DNA of 64,000 bases from Gimesia alba. Lineage in GTDB: Bacteria > Planctomycetota > Planctomycetia > Planctomycetales > Planctomycetaceae. Of this stretch, positions 45,760 through 55,008 are shown one piece after another (position 1 is the first letter of the stretch; each line of letters begins with the position of its first letter). Made by a program: the position numbers and the translations under genes. Under the pieces are notes generated by a model that saw only the letters and a list, made by a program, of their open reading frames with translations, searched no databases and was not told the DNA's origin. The DNA is taken from NCBI RefSeq assembly GCF_007744675.1, contig NZ_CP036269.1:3761546-3825545 (forward strand), in the 5' to 3' direction.

Positions 45760-47672
45760 GGTTCCTGTTGGGGCAATTCAAAAGCAGCAGGCTCAATCAC
45801 TGGGGCTGCTGGGTTCTCCTCTTCAACCTCGTTGGAGATCGTAAAGGCTGCCTGGACTGTACTCTGCTTGAGCGTTCCGGGCGAAGCCGCCATTGCTAAT
45901 CGCAGCTCTTTTTTAGCTGAGACATATTTGGACGCAACCTTATCGGAATGAACCATGATGTCATCGATGACATACTGATCATATTGTTTTTTCAGGATAA
46001 CGGTGGCACCCCGGCGATCTGTCCCCAGCTGAATTCGTGCATACCCTTCGTTATCGTTCCGTTCCAGACTGGTTAGTTCTGAAATCAGCAATTCAGGGAT
46101 CGCGAAACTGGTTTGAGGAACCTGATCCACCTGACGCCAGACCAGCTCATTAAAATCACGAGAGGAATGTCGTTGCAGGTGACGGATGTTTTGTTCGTGC
46201 ATACTGTAGGCATAATTTTGGACCTGTACCATCAACTCCAGTGTCTCTTTGACTGAAGCAGGTCTGCCTTTGAGGTCAACGAATACATCGTCAACTAAGA
46301 GTTTGCCCAAATGTTCCCGCAGGATATAGGTTACGGGAAGGTTCCCCTGTCTCGCTGAGACTTTCGTGACGGATCCATTAAATTTGATGTTCAAGATCGA
46401 AAAGCCGGGCTTTGTGAGTTCCTGCACTGGTAACTGTGAAACCAGTTTAGGCTCTATTTTTTTCCAGACACGTGTGGAAAAGTCCGGTGTAGAGCTGAAA
46501 TCGAGAATCGTGAGATCCCGATTTGAGAGAGCTTCGCTGAATAGCTGTGCAATAGCACGCGAAGAGAACAGGGAAGTCAGTGTGATTTGTTGATTACCTT
46601 GATCCTGGAACAGTGTGACTTCTTCGACGAGATATTTTTCAGGAACATCTATTTCATCGGATTCGATTTTAATTACAGACAGGTTGACCATTTTTCCCTG
46701 AATGTGTGTGACGAAATTCGCAAGGTTTCCTTCAATATTCAGTTCATAGTCGGCTGCAGCATCAAATGTTTGAGGCAATGGCGCAATTGTCAGGTCTCCA
46801 AAATCCAGACTGCCGCGGTAGAACTGGCTGGCGGTATATTTTTTGAGTTCCTTTTTATCGTTCTGGTTGTAAGCATCGAGAAAGTTGCTGATGGTTAAGA
46901 GCATCTTGGCCTGTTTGTGGGCTGAGTTCACATGCTTCCCGTCAGCCTTTGATTCGACAGCAACATCGGTAGCTTTCCATTTCCCCTCTTTCAGTTTCAT
47001 GGAAATGATCATCTGGCCTGAGCGACGAGGCAGCGTGACAATGGCGATATCTTTGTCTAACTGGGCATCGGGTTTTTGTTTTTTCGACTTGCGTGATTCA
47101 CCGGCGACTTTCTTTGAGAGCTTTGCCAGAAAGCTCGGATGCAGTTGTTCCAGGGTTTCTTTGAAATTCCCATCGGTTGTCGCCAGGATATCGTCTCGGT
47201 TTCCGGTATCCCAGGCGTCTACGAATTCACGCACGGTTAACAGCAGATCCATCTGCTCGGTGACCGATTTCATGACGTTCAAATTTTTCTGTTTTTGATT
47301 GATGTAAAGGTCATCAACCACCCACTCACCCGTTTTGGTCACTTTTTTCAGGTCGTATAACAGTTTCTTTTTGTTTTTCCCGACTTCGACGACCACTTTT
47401 TTATGGTTCTCGGAAACATCTTTGATTTCGACGACGGTGGTCTCTCCTGTTGGAATCTTGAGGATTTTCAAATCATCCAGTGAAGAAGGGTCTCTGAGAG
47501 CCACTTTTGAAAATTTCATCGTGCTGTGGTGTTTCAGCATTTTGAGATCGTCATTTTCGATTGCTTTGGCAAACTGTTCGATGGCTTGTGTTTCTACGAG
47601 AGAAGCACAACCAGTCATCAGCGTGAGGAGTACAATGCCGCTTACCAGAGAGAAACCGTTTTTTAACATCAT
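45756..47672 (-). CDS. Putative lipoprotein with five NTF2-like repeats
   Basis: A 638-residue protein with a lipoprotein-type signal ending LMTGC (Cys22; Met rather than Leu at -3). Five divergent repeats of roughly 100 residues follow, each starting with a helix (for example MDLLLTVREFVDAWDTGNRDD at 141-161 and AKMLLTISNFLDAYNQND at 255-272) and ending in a strand such as VVDDLYIN (118-125), LVDDVFVD (459-466) or VIDDIMVH (568-575). The pattern resembles SnoaL/NTF2-like folds. Function unknown. Its stop overlaps the pfk stop by 4 bases, tail to tail. Confidence 0.75.
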   Translation of the reverse strand: MMLKNGFSLVSGIVLLTLMTGCASLVETQAIEQFAKAIENDDLKMLKHHSTMKFSKVALRDPSSLDDLKILKIPTGETTVVEIKDVSENHKKVVVEVGKNKKKLLYDLKKVTKTGEWVVDDLYINQKQKNLNVMKSVTEQMDLLLTVREFVDAWDTGNRDDILATTDGNFKETLEQLHPSFLAKLSKKVAGESRKSKKQKPDAQLDKDIAIVTLPRRSGQMIISMKLKEGKWKATDVAVESKADGKHVNSAHKQAKMLLTISNFLDAYNQNDKKELKKYTASQFYRGSLDFGDLTIAPLPQTFDAAADYELNIEGNLANFVTHIQGKMVNLSVIKIESDEIDVPEKYLVEEVTLFQDQGNQQITLTSLFSSRAIAQLFSEALSNRDLTILDFSSTPDFSTRVWKKIEPKLVSQLPVQELTKPGFSILNIKFNGSVTKVSARQGNLPVTYILREHLGKLLVDDVFVDLKGRPASVKETLELMVQVQNYAYSMHEQNIRHLQRHSSRDFNELVWRQVDQVPQTSFAIPELLISELTSLERNDNEGYARIQLGTDRRGATVILKKQYDQYVIDDIMVHSDKVASKYVSAKKELRLAMAASPGTLKQSTVQAAFTISNEVEEENPAAPVIEPAAFELPQQEP

Positions 47673-48060
47673 GATCAGTCCAGGTAGGTCTTGGATTTGA
47701 GAGGAATGAGGATTGGTTGCTTCAAAAGGTCGTTCCCAGGCAGATCAGAGTCATTAACCTTGGGTTGAACGATTGAAACATCTGCAACTACTTTTTTGAG
47801 AGTGAAAAGTAAGCTGCCAGAGAGAGGATGCGTTTTTTTGCATTTTTTGGGAATTACGTCAAGAGTGTTCTTGGGAAATCAGGCTCAATTTTGAGTAACT
47901 CCTGATAAAAATAATTGCTCTTGGCGGATTTTTAAAAATAACTATACTTTCGAGCCACACCTCAAAGCTCATTTCGCAACGCCTGTTTTGGCATCCTCTC
48001 ATTCAGCTTTGCTTCGATCTTAAATACCTGATTTCTCTGGTATGGAATAGCGGGATTTCT
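47673..48060. promoter_or_regulatory. Divergent region with promoter for the 1239-residue protein
   Basis: 388 bases between a lipoprotein gene (minus) and a secreted-protein gene (plus). On the plus strand TTGGCG (47921-47926) and TATACT (47943-47948) are 16 bases apart and form a plausible promoter; the leader would be about 105 bases. Nothing else recognised. Confidence 0.4.
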
Positions 48061-51000
48061 GTGAAACATATTCTAATACTGACCTGGGTCGTGTTTTTAT
48101 GCTGCATGCAGGCTCCTGTTTTTGTCTGGGCGGACGTAAACGCACCTGTATCCGTGAAATTGCGAGTGGAATGGGGAGAGCGAACTCCCCGGCATTGGAC
48201 TGCCCGATTTGATCTGGCCGACGGTGAATTTGACTCTGTGAATTCTCTGGGTGTCGATGCCGATGAAGCAGAAGTTGTCTCACTCGTTGATCAGAAAGTT
48301 GTCTATCAGCCACGAACCAGCCGGGTTTTTAACAGTCTTGAATTTCAAATACGTGGTAATCTTACAACTGTGCTGCAAGTTGTGATGCAGGCTCGGAATG
48401 ATCCTAAAGTTGTGTTCAAGCATCAGTTTTCGCTGCAGGATATTCTCAAGCAAAAAGAGATTCTACCCATTCCTCAAACCGGAGCTCAGCTGGTCGTACA
48501 GCAGGCCCCCGGTGATGCCTTTGCATTGAAGATCGATCGCCCTCATCTGGTGTTTGAGCCGGACGAACCGATTCAGGTTCAGGCGTTTCCCAAGTATTTG
48601 ATGAATTCAGCGGAAGCCGTTTCCTCAGAGTTGCAGTGGTCTCTCTCCCGGTCTCGTACTCGCGAACTGGTCGCGTCAGGTTCAAAACCCGTTTCACCAC
48701 AGGACCGGAATGAACTTTTGAGACAAGGAGTTCCTCTGTCGCTACAGGCACCGGGGGAAGGAGTTTATGACCTGGCTGTGAAAATGGGGCCAGGGCATCA
48801 GGCGGTAGCGCAATTGATTGTGATTTCCAGTCAAACCAAACGGTTTTCTCAAAGCACCTTACAGCAAGCCGAACAGTTGCTTGTCGATGAAATTGAGCTT
48901 CAGGGAGAACAGGATCAACATGCGCTTGTCGTGCGAAGGCCTCGACAACGAATTCGGAATTCTTTGAAGTCGCTGTTCAAATCAGGGACGCAGGCGGGGA
49001 ATTCAGATCGTGGTTCCCCTCCCTGGTCAGCCTACCATTTGAAACTCCAGCATCGAGGCCGGCCACACCGACTGGTGATCAGTTATCCGCGTCGTCCACA
49101 AGGTCACGTTGGGTTTAGTATTCTCGAGCCAGATGCATCAGGCCAGTTAGTGCCCGTTGGCGTGGACTCGGGTGTTTATCAATCCGCGACGCTTTTAGCG
49201 TCAGCATCCGCTGCGCAGTCCGTAGATTTGCAAACGGAAGTTTTGTTTTGGCCGAAGATCGAGAACCCGATACTCTTGTTTCACAGTCTGGGAACAGAGA
49301 ACCCCGCCGAAGTGACTCGGGTGCAAGTTTACGAATTACCAGTACCGGACCAAAGCGTTGAAGTCGTAGCAGATTCAGGCTTGGAAAAGAAACGGCTGGT
49401 AGGGCCCTATTTACAAAAACCGCTACTGCCGGAAATATTTGGTGCTTCGCAAGTCCTGGATCATAACAGCAATCGCAGTCTGGATGATTGGCAAACGTTT
49501 TATGAAGCCGGCAATCGCCTGGCCTTTTATTTAAAGTATCATCATTTTAACAGTGTCTTATTAGCAGTGTCTGCTGATGGAAGTGCGATCTATCCTTCAA
49601 AGTACCTGGCGCCGACCCCCCGTTACGATTCCGGTGTGTATCATTCCTCAGGGCAGGATATTCAGCAAAAAGATGTACTGGAAATGCTGTTTCAGATTTT
49701 TGATCGTGAGCAACTGACTTTGATGCCGGAATTGCAGTTTTCTTCGATTCTAACCGGGTTGGAACAGACGATTCAGGGAGGATCAGAGCAGGCCGTCGGG
49801 ATTGAACTGGTCAGTCAGAAAGGACAAACCTGGCGGCACGCAAAAGGAGCTCCCCGCGGGCAAGCCCCATATTACAATCCATTGCACCCCCGCGTTCAGG
49901 ATGAAATAGCCGCGATTTTCAGTGAATTGGTGGCTCGTTACAGTCAACATGCAGCCTTTCAAGGTGTGGCTGTTCAATTAAGTTTGAATGGTTATCTCCA
50001 GTTGCCCGGCTTGAGTTGGGGGTATGACGATTTTACAGTGTCTCTGTTTGAAGAAGAGACCGGCGTCAAAGTTCCTGCCGCTTCCGGAGCACAAAAATAT
50101 GAAAAACGATATCAATTTTTGACCACGACTGCATTTCCGCAGTGGACGCAATGGCGCTGCCAGAAAATTAAAACGTTGCATCAACGGTTGGCGGGAATCC
50201 TTTCAAAAGCGCGTCCTGATGCCCAGATCGTATTTGCTGCCAGAGAGTTGGTACCCACACATAGTAAAGCGGGTGATGTGATTTCTGCATTGAAAGCAGG
50301 AGCACAGTTACGGCCTGTGTTGATGGAGATGGGGCTCGATTTTTCCAGCTATGACCAAATCAGCAATGGAGTTGTCTTGCGGCCGGAGCAATTTCATTCA
50401 GATCAGCAAAAAACATCGACCGCCCATATACTCAATACACATCCTACCGTTGCTGATGCGTTTAAAACACGCGTGAATGGAACTTTGTTTTATCATCATC
50501 CGGTAGAAGTTCGGGTTTCTGAATTTGACCGTCTTTCCCCGTGGCAACCAGCGTTTACCTGGCTTGTGGCCCAGGCAACCCCCGCAGGCAGAACAAACCG
50601 CATGCGATATTTGCATTCGATCGCACAGCAGGATCCATATATTCTATTCGATGGTGGCTGGACCATTCCCTTCGGTCAGGAACAGACAACTCAGTCAATA
50701 CGTACCCAGTTGCAGAAATTACCGGCGAGACCTTTTCAAACGATTCAAGCATCAAAGCAGCCTATCGTCGCCCGCTTATCGAGAGGAAAAGACAAAACCT
50801 TTTATTATCTGGTGAATGATTTTCCCTATGCCTGCCAGGTGACGGTTGAATTGAATGTGCCTTCGGGAAAGCCTGTGATTTCTCTGGCAAATGGAGAAAA
50901 AATCAAAACGAGAACGTCGCAGTCCGGAGGTGTCAACTATTCTGTGGAGTTAGATGCCTTTGATTTTCAGGCATTCGAAATTCAGGATTCACAAGTTCAA

Positions 51001-51780
51001 ATCATTTCGGTTGATTCAAAAGTAGAGAGTCAGAATTTAGTAGATCTGCAGGCGATGATTGATCAAAAGAAACGGAGTTTGATCAATCTGCATCAGGCGA
51101 TGAATGATGCCACTGCTGTTGTCCTGCAAGCTGATTTTGAAGGGCAACAATCCCGCGACTATATTCTCGCAGGTTGGGAGTCCAAGGACCAGAAGCTCCC
51201 TTCCTGGAATCTGGACCGTTCTCAGTCTCATTCCGGAAAGGCCTCTTTGCTGTTAGACCGCGCAGCGGGAAATAATTCGCTCAAGACAAATGTGATTCCA
51301 TTACAGGATTGCCGTTATCTGAATATGAGTGTCTGGATGAAAACTAATACGAAAGGCATGCAGGTTCGGATTGCATTAGAAGCGGAGCAGAATGGAAAAC
51401 TCAAAGTTCAGTCGGCAATCATCTCTGTCGATCAGCAATGGCGAAAATATCTGTTTCGTGTGAAGGATATCCCATCCCAGCAGGTTACCAATGCGCATAT
51501 TCTGATTGAAAAACTCGGGGCGGAAAAATTGTGGATTGATGACGTCGATCTGCAGATCCATCAAATCTCTCCCGAAGACGACAGGCAGTTAACCAAGCTT
51601 GTGTCCACACTTTCGTTTGCCTGGGATTCTCAGCGTTATCTGGACTGTTATCGCTTGCTCAACAGTTACTGGGGGCAATTCGACAGCGAGCCAGCGTCGA
51701 CTCAACCTGTTCCAGGTCAGGATGCTGAGCCTGTCAAACATGCGGAGCGTCGCGGTCTGCGTAAGCTGATCCGTCGCTAG
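48061..51780 (+). CDS. Large secreted protein, glycoside hydrolase-like with C-terminal CBM-like domain
   Basis: A 1239-residue protein starting with GTG and a signal peptide (about 1-25, ending FVWA). The N-terminal 430 residues are beta-rich. Residues about 470-880 resemble an alpha/beta barrel seen in family 10-type glycosyl hydrolases (HHFNSVLLAVSADGSAIYPS; ELQFSSILTGLEQ; FQGVAVQLSLNGYLQLPGLSWGYDDF). A domain at about 1030-1180 (FEGQQSRDYILAGWES through KLWIDDVDLQI) looks like a carbohydrate-binding CBM4/9-type jelly roll. The enzymatic assignment is tentative. Ends with a basic tail. Confidence 0.65.
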   Translation: MKHILILTWVVFLCCMQAPVFVWADVNAPVSVKLRVEWGERTPRHWTARFDLADGEFDSVNSLGVDADEAEVVSLVDQKVVYQPRTSRVFNSLEFQIRGNLTTVLQVVMQARNDPKVVFKHQFSLQDILKQKEILPIPQTGAQLVVQQAPGDAFALKIDRPHLVFEPDEPIQVQAFPKYLMNSAEAVSSELQWSLSRSRTRELVASGSKPVSPQDRNELLRQGVPLSLQAPGEGVYDLAVKMGPGHQAVAQLIVISSQTKRFSQSTLQQAEQLLVDEIELQGEQDQHALVVRRPRQRIRNSLKSLFKSGTQAGNSDRGSPPWSAYHLKLQHRGRPHRLVISYPRRPQGHVGFSILEPDASGQLVPVGVDSGVYQSATLLASASAAQSVDLQTEVLFWPKIENPILLFHSLGTENPAEVTRVQVYELPVPDQSVEVVADSGLEKKRLVGPYLQKPLLPEIFGASQVLDHNSNRSLDDWQTFYEAGNRLAFYLKYHHFNSVLLAVSADGSAIYPSKYLAPTPRYDSGVYHSSGQDIQQKDVLEMLFQIFDREQLTLMPELQFSSILTGLEQTIQGGSEQAVGIELVSQKGQTWRHAKGAPRGQAPYYNPLHPRVQDEIAAIFSELVARYSQHAAFQGVAVQLSLNGYLQLPGLSWGYDDFTVSLFEEETGVKVPAASGAQKYEKRYQFLTTTAFPQWTQWRCQKIKTLHQRLAGILSKARPDAQIVFAARELVPTHSKAGDVISALKAGAQLRPVLMEMGLDFSSYDQISNGVVLRPEQFHSDQQKTSTAHILNTHPTVADAFKTRVNGTLFYHHPVEVRVSEFDRLSPWQPAFTWLVAQATPAGRTNRMRYLHSIAQQDPYILFDGGWTIPFGQEQTTQSIRTQLQKLPARPFQTIQASKQPIVARLSRGKDKTFYYLVNDFPYACQVTVELNVPSGKPVISLANGEKIKTRTSQSGGVNYSVELDAFDFQAFEIQDSQVQIISVDSKVESQNLVDLQAMIDQKKRSLINLHQAMNDATAVVLQADFEGQQSRDYILAGWESKDQKLPSWNLDRSQSHSGKASLLLDRAAGNNSLKTNVIPLQDCRYLNMSVWMKTNTKGMQVRIALEAEQNGKLKVQSAIISVDQQWRKYLFRVKDIPSQQVTNAHILIEKLGAEKLWIDDVDLQIHQISPEDDRQLTKLVSTLSFAWDSQRYLDCYRLLNSYWGQFDSEPASTQPVPGQDAEPVKHAERRGLRKLIRR

Positions 51781-51828
51781 TTCTGGAAATGGCTCAGGAA
51801 TTGTGCTGTTGTTCGGCTGTATCATCTT

Positions 51829-51900
51829 GTAAATCAATGATTTACGAAAAACGCCCTTAATCAATGCCTGAATAATGTTATAATGACTATATGAAGTCAT
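51829..51900 (+). promoter_or_regulatory. Promoter region with two palindromes upstream of decarboxylase
   Basis: A TATAAT box (51879-51884) has only a weak -35 candidate. A palindrome GTAAATCA-A-TGATTTAC (51829-51845) lies upstream, and ATGACT-N6-AGTCAT (51883-51900) starts inside the -10 box. Both could be operator sites for the gene at 51946, which has GGAAGGGG before its ATG. Confidence 0.4.
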
Positions 51901-51945
51901 ATACAGTATTTACGTTGATTTTCATTCTGCAAGGAAGGGGTTGAT

Positions 51946-53679
51946 ATGGCGGCTCGAAAAACAATTTCCAAGGCAAAATCAGGTACTGCGAAGTCGCGGA
52001 CAGCGGCAAAAAAAACGACCAAACGTGCTTCTACCAAAGGGAATGGTAAAGTCCATACGATCGGGAGTTATCTGATTCAGCGTTTGCAGGATTACGGTAT
52101 CAACGAGATGTTCGGCATCCCGGGGGATTTTGTTCTGCAGTTTTACGGGATGCTGGAAGAGAGCCCGATTAAGGTCGTTGGAACAACCCGCGAAGACAAT
52201 GCCGGCTATGCTGCCGACGGTTATGCACGCGTCAATGGGTTGGGAGCCGTTTGCGTGACCTACTGTGTTGGTGGGTTGAGTTTGTGTAACTCCATCGCAG
52301 GTGCCTATGCCGAAAAGTCGCCCGTTGTGGTCATTAGTGGTGCTCCGGGTATGGAAGAACGGGAAACCGATCCCCTACTCCATCATCGCGTGAAAGATTT
52401 TCATACGCAACGGGACGTCTTTGAAAAAATCACCGTGGCAACCGCCTTGCTTGATGACCCGCTGACTGCGTTTCAGGAAATAGATCGCTGTCTGGAAGCC
52501 TGTGTCAGGTATAAGCGACCTGTTTATCTGGAACTGCCTCGTGATTGTGTGCACAAGAAAGCCATCATTCCACATGTACCCGATGATCGGCAGCCAACCA
52601 GCGATGAAAACGCATTGCGTGAGTCACTGGCGGAAGCGAAGAAGTTGATCCAGGCAAGTAAGAAGCCGGTAGTCATTGCAGGAGTTGAAGTGCACCGCTT
52701 TGGCTTGCGGGAAGAGGTGTTGAAGTTTGTAGAGAAAAACAAGATCCCCATGTGCGCAACGATCTTGGGTAAGTCGGTCGTGAGTGAGTCACATCCGCTT
52801 TACCTGGGAGTTTATGAAGGGGCGATGGGACGGAATGAAGTCCAACGTTATGTCGAAGACAGCGATTGTGTGATTCTGCTGGGGACATTTATGACGGATA
52901 TTAACCTGGGTATTTACACGGCTCACCTGGATCCCGGTAAGTGCATTTATGCGACCAGTGAAAAGCTGCGGATCAGTTACCATCACTTCCACGATGTCGT
53001 ATTCTCTGACTTTGTCCAAGAGTTGGGCAAGCAGAAAATGAAGGTGGTCGTGCGTAAAATCCCGGACAATGTGCGTCCTCAGCCAGTTGAGTTTCAGGTG
53101 AAACCTTCCCAGCCGATTACCACAAAGCATTTGTTTGAGAGTATCAATCAGATTCTGGGGAATCACACGGTTGTGGTCACTGATGTGGGGGATTGTCTAT
53201 TTGGCGCCGTGGATTTGATGATTAGTACGCATACGAAGTTTCTGAGTCCCGCCTATTATACGTCAATGGGTTTTGCCATACCGGCTTCGATCGGGGCACA
53301 GGTAGCCAATCCGAATCTGCGACCGATTGTCCTTGTCGGCGATGGGGCGTTTCAGATGACCTGTCTTGAGCTCTCGACAGCACTCAAGCTGGGCTATAAC
53401 CCGATAGTCATTGTCCTGAACAATAAAGGCTACACCACAGAACGTTTTCTGCAGGAAGGTCCGTTTAACGATATCCCGGACTGGAAATATCATAACATTA
53501 CCGATCTGATTGGTGGCGGCTGGGGCTTTGAAGTCAGCACGGAAGGTGATCTGGAGAAGGCGATCAAAGCTGCTTTGGCGAATAAAGACAGTTTAAGCGT
53601 GATTAACGTGCATCTGAAGCCAACGGATGTGAGCCCGGCACTGACCCGTCTGGCAGATAAGATGTCGAAGCAGCTCTAG
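51946..53679 (+). CDS. Thiamine diphosphate-dependent 2-keto acid decarboxylase
   Basis: A 577-residue enzyme of the pyruvate/indolepyruvate decarboxylase group. Features: catalytic Glu83 ([15 protein letters not shown]), the HH pair (LLHHRVKDF about 143-144) typical of decarboxylases, and the ThDP-binding GDG motif ([12 protein letters not shown] about 465) ending NNKGYTTE. The first 35 residues are an Ala/Lys/Thr-rich basic extension ([17 protein letters not shown]) not found in ordinary decarboxylases and resembling histone H1 tails. The stop codon lies within the left end of the element at 53676. Substrate unproven. Confidence 0.85.
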   Translation: MAARKTISKAKSGTAKSRTAAKKTTKRASTKGNGKVHTIGSYLIQRLQDYGINEMFGIPGDFVLQFYGMLEESPIKVVGTTREDNAGYAADGYARVNGLGAVCVTYCVGGLSLCNSIAGAYAEKSPVVVISGAPGMEERETDPLLHHRVKDFHTQRDVFEKITVATALLDDPLTAFQEIDRCLEACVRYKRPVYLELPRDCVHKKAIIPHVPDDRQPTSDENALRESLAEAKKLIQASKKPVVIAGVEVHRFGLREEVLKFVEKNKIPMCATILGKSVVSESHPLYLGVYEGAMGRNEVQRYVEDSDCVILLGTFMTDINLGIYTAHLDPGKCIYATSEKLRISYHHFHDVVFSDFVQELGKQKMKVVVRKIPDNVRPQPVEFQVKPSQPITTKHLFESINQILGNHTVVVTDVGDCLFGAVDLMISTHTKFLSPAYYTSMGFAIPASIGAQVANPNLRPIVLVGDGAFQMTCLELSTALKLGYNPIVIVLNNKGYTTERFLQEGPFNDIPDWKYHNITDLIGGGWGFEVSTEGDLEKAIKAALANKDSLSVINVHLKPTDVSPALTRLADKMSKQL

Positions 53680-53875
53680 GTAGTGTTTATTTAATAGTAT
53701 TGAGCGTGATTTTGCGGTCGACAGAGTGAGCTATGTAAGATCAAACCGTAGCCGATGGTGTGATATTGCCTTTGTTTCTTGGACTATGACCGCAAAAAAA
53801 GACACTAGCCGCAGGGCATTAGCCCCGGTTGGACGTCTTGGGTAGCCACCGTTCGAATTAATAAACGCTACCTAG
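53676..53875. mobile_element. MITE-like element with terminal inverted repeats
   Basis: A 200-base non-coding element. The left end CTAGGTAGTGTTTATTTAAT (53676-53695) and the reverse complement of the right end (53857-53875) match at 18 of 19 positions with one extra base. The outermost CTAG could be terminal repeat or a target duplication. A nested perfect 10-bp inverted repeat TTTTGCGGTC / GACCGCAAAA lies at 53710-53719 and 53788-53797. Another hairpin-prone segment (GCAGGGCATTAGCCCCGG, 53811-53828) follows. No transposase is encoded. Confidence 0.6.
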
Positions 53876-53900
53876 GGGATTCCGGTTGTTGCTGATACGT

Positions 53901-53939
53901 AAAAAAGCCGGGCGAGAGTCCCGTTCTCTGTGCCCGGCT
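53901..53939 (-). terminator. Intrinsic terminator, minus strand
   Basis: The stem AGCCGGGC / GCCCGGCT (53906-53913 with 53932-53939), extended by an inner AGAG/CTCT pairing, is followed on the minus strand by T6. It would end the transcript of the small lipoprotein-like gene at 54093, about 150 bases past its stop. Confidence 0.7.
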
Positions 53940-53944
53940 AATTT

Positions 53945-54072
53945 CCTTTCGCATGCAGTTCATGTAATTCCAGCGCATGAAACTGCAATTGAGAACGCGA
54001 AAGGAGTCCCCCCTGTTTTATTTGAGGGCAAGCAGAAGTGAACAGGCACACTATAATCAGGCGTGCCTGTTC
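53945..54072. repeat. Two stacked hairpins after a small lipoprotein gene
   Basis: The first is an imperfect long hairpin: CCTTTCGC (53945-53952) pairs with GCGAAAGG (53997-54004), enclosing an imperfect pairing of TGCAGTTCATG with CATGAAACTGCA. The second has a perfect 10-bp stem, GAACAGGCAC (54040-54049) with GTGCCTGTTC (54063-54072). With the neighbouring terminator they make three consecutive hairpins in the 3' region. Confidence 0.55.
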
Positions 54073-54092
54073 GAATTTGGTGCATCGAGGAT

Positions 54093-54326
54093 TTATTGAT
54101 CCTCTTGAAGCTTACGCTCCAGTTTGTATTGTTCCAGAACTTCGCGTTGGTTGTAGAGTTGTTCTTCTGGGCCTGCGGGATAGAACTGAACGTCATCATT
54201 GAGGTAATAAGCGGAAGGCAACGTCTGGCCGCCGATACTGGATTGGCAACCGGTGCTGGTTAATCCGATTAATGCTAAACCCAGAACTCCTAAACTTGAC
54301 CAATTTTTAAACTGGCGAATTACCAT
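54093..54326 (-). CDS. Small secreted lipoprotein-like protein (DVQFYPA family, copy A)
   Basis: A 77-residue protein. ATG 54326 is chosen because GAGGAAAATC lies directly before it, and the longer frame reads non-protein-like sequence. It has a signal peptide ending SLGVLGLALIGLTSTGC (Cys27, a lipidation candidate with degenerate lipobox). The mature part has DDVQFYPAGPEE (45-56) and a charged helical tail. The motif is shared with the neighbouring small protein at 54667. No known family recognised. Confidence 0.7.
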   Translation of the reverse strand: MVIRQFKNWSSLGVLGLALIGLTSTGCQSSIGGQTLPSAYYLNDDVQFYPAGPEEQLYNQREVLEQYKLERKLQEDQ

Positions 54327-54666
54327 GATTTTCCTCGGAATTGAAAAGTTGTCGAAAGGCACCTGTTGGGGAGACGCGTGTAAACAGGGTAAGACAGGAG
54401 CCGGGAACACCTTGGGAACAGTCTGTCCTTTTACTGAATCCGGTGACTTGTTCGGGAAGTCACACGCAAGGTCACACATGAGTACAATGTGTGTACTTGG
54501 TTTATCGACACATAAAACCGGAATCTTCGGTATATTCTTCCTAATCGGACAATATTTTGTATAAAGAAAGTCCGCAGGGCATAGATATGGCAGGATGGGA
54601 AAATATGAACACTGCCGGAAACGATAGAGAGGCGGCAATGTTAACTTAGGGGGAATTCACCGTTAG
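54327..54666. other. Intergenic region between small paralogous genes
   Basis: 340 bases. It should hold the promoter for the small gene ending at 54093. An 11-base string CCGCAGGGCAT (54573-54583) repeats part of the MITE-like element's interior; this may be chance. An open frame crosses the region on the minus strand but has no ribosome binding site or family-like sequence. Confidence 0.35.
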
Positions 54667-54903
54667 CTAAGGTCGAGTAGAGCGTTTCTGCTCCCGCCGG
54701 TATTTTAACATTTCCTCCTGCAGTTTTTGCTCCTCTTCAGGGCTGGCAGGAAAGTACTGCACATCGTTCCCATTGCTGATGTATCTTGAAGGTGGAGAAG
54801 ACTCCGATACTTTCTGGGGTTTGCTCTCGTAAGTGTACCAGATGGCTATGGTGATAAGTCCGAGGCAAATACCAGTCAGCTTCGCGCGCGTTAAATAAAC
54901 CAT
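54667..54903 (-). CDS. Small membrane-anchored protein (DVQFYPA family, copy B)
   Basis: A 78-residue protein. ATG 54903 is preferred since AGGAG lies nine bases before it. One hydrophobic helix (about 8-24, LTGICLGLITIAIWYTY) has no lipidation cysteine. The C-terminal part has NDVQYFPASPEEE (46-58) then a charged helix, matching copy A in the motif order (NDVQ, aromatic pair, PA, PEE) and spacing to the charged tail. Function unknown; probably faces the periplasm. Confidence 0.7.
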   Translation of the reverse strand: MVYLTRAKLTGICLGLITIAIWYTYESKPQKVSESSPPSRYISNGNDVQYFPASPEEEQKLQEEMLKYRREQKRSTRP

Positions 54904-55008
54904 GATCGTCAACTCCTGAAAAGACCGTCAGTCTCGCTACGGATCGTAACAGCAGTATCGAACGACGCCAATATTAATCGGACAGTCACATGTTAGAACA
55001 CAGTTCGC

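Noticed and set aside
54573..54583. Second partial copy of the MITE-like interior
   Set aside because: Only 11 bases match, with no terminal repeats nearby; this may be chance.
54327..54638. N-terminal extension of the small lipoprotein-like gene
   Set aside because: The extra 104 residues are Pro/Cys-rich with no signal peptide at their start, whereas ATG 54326 has an adjacent GAGGA and a signal peptide.
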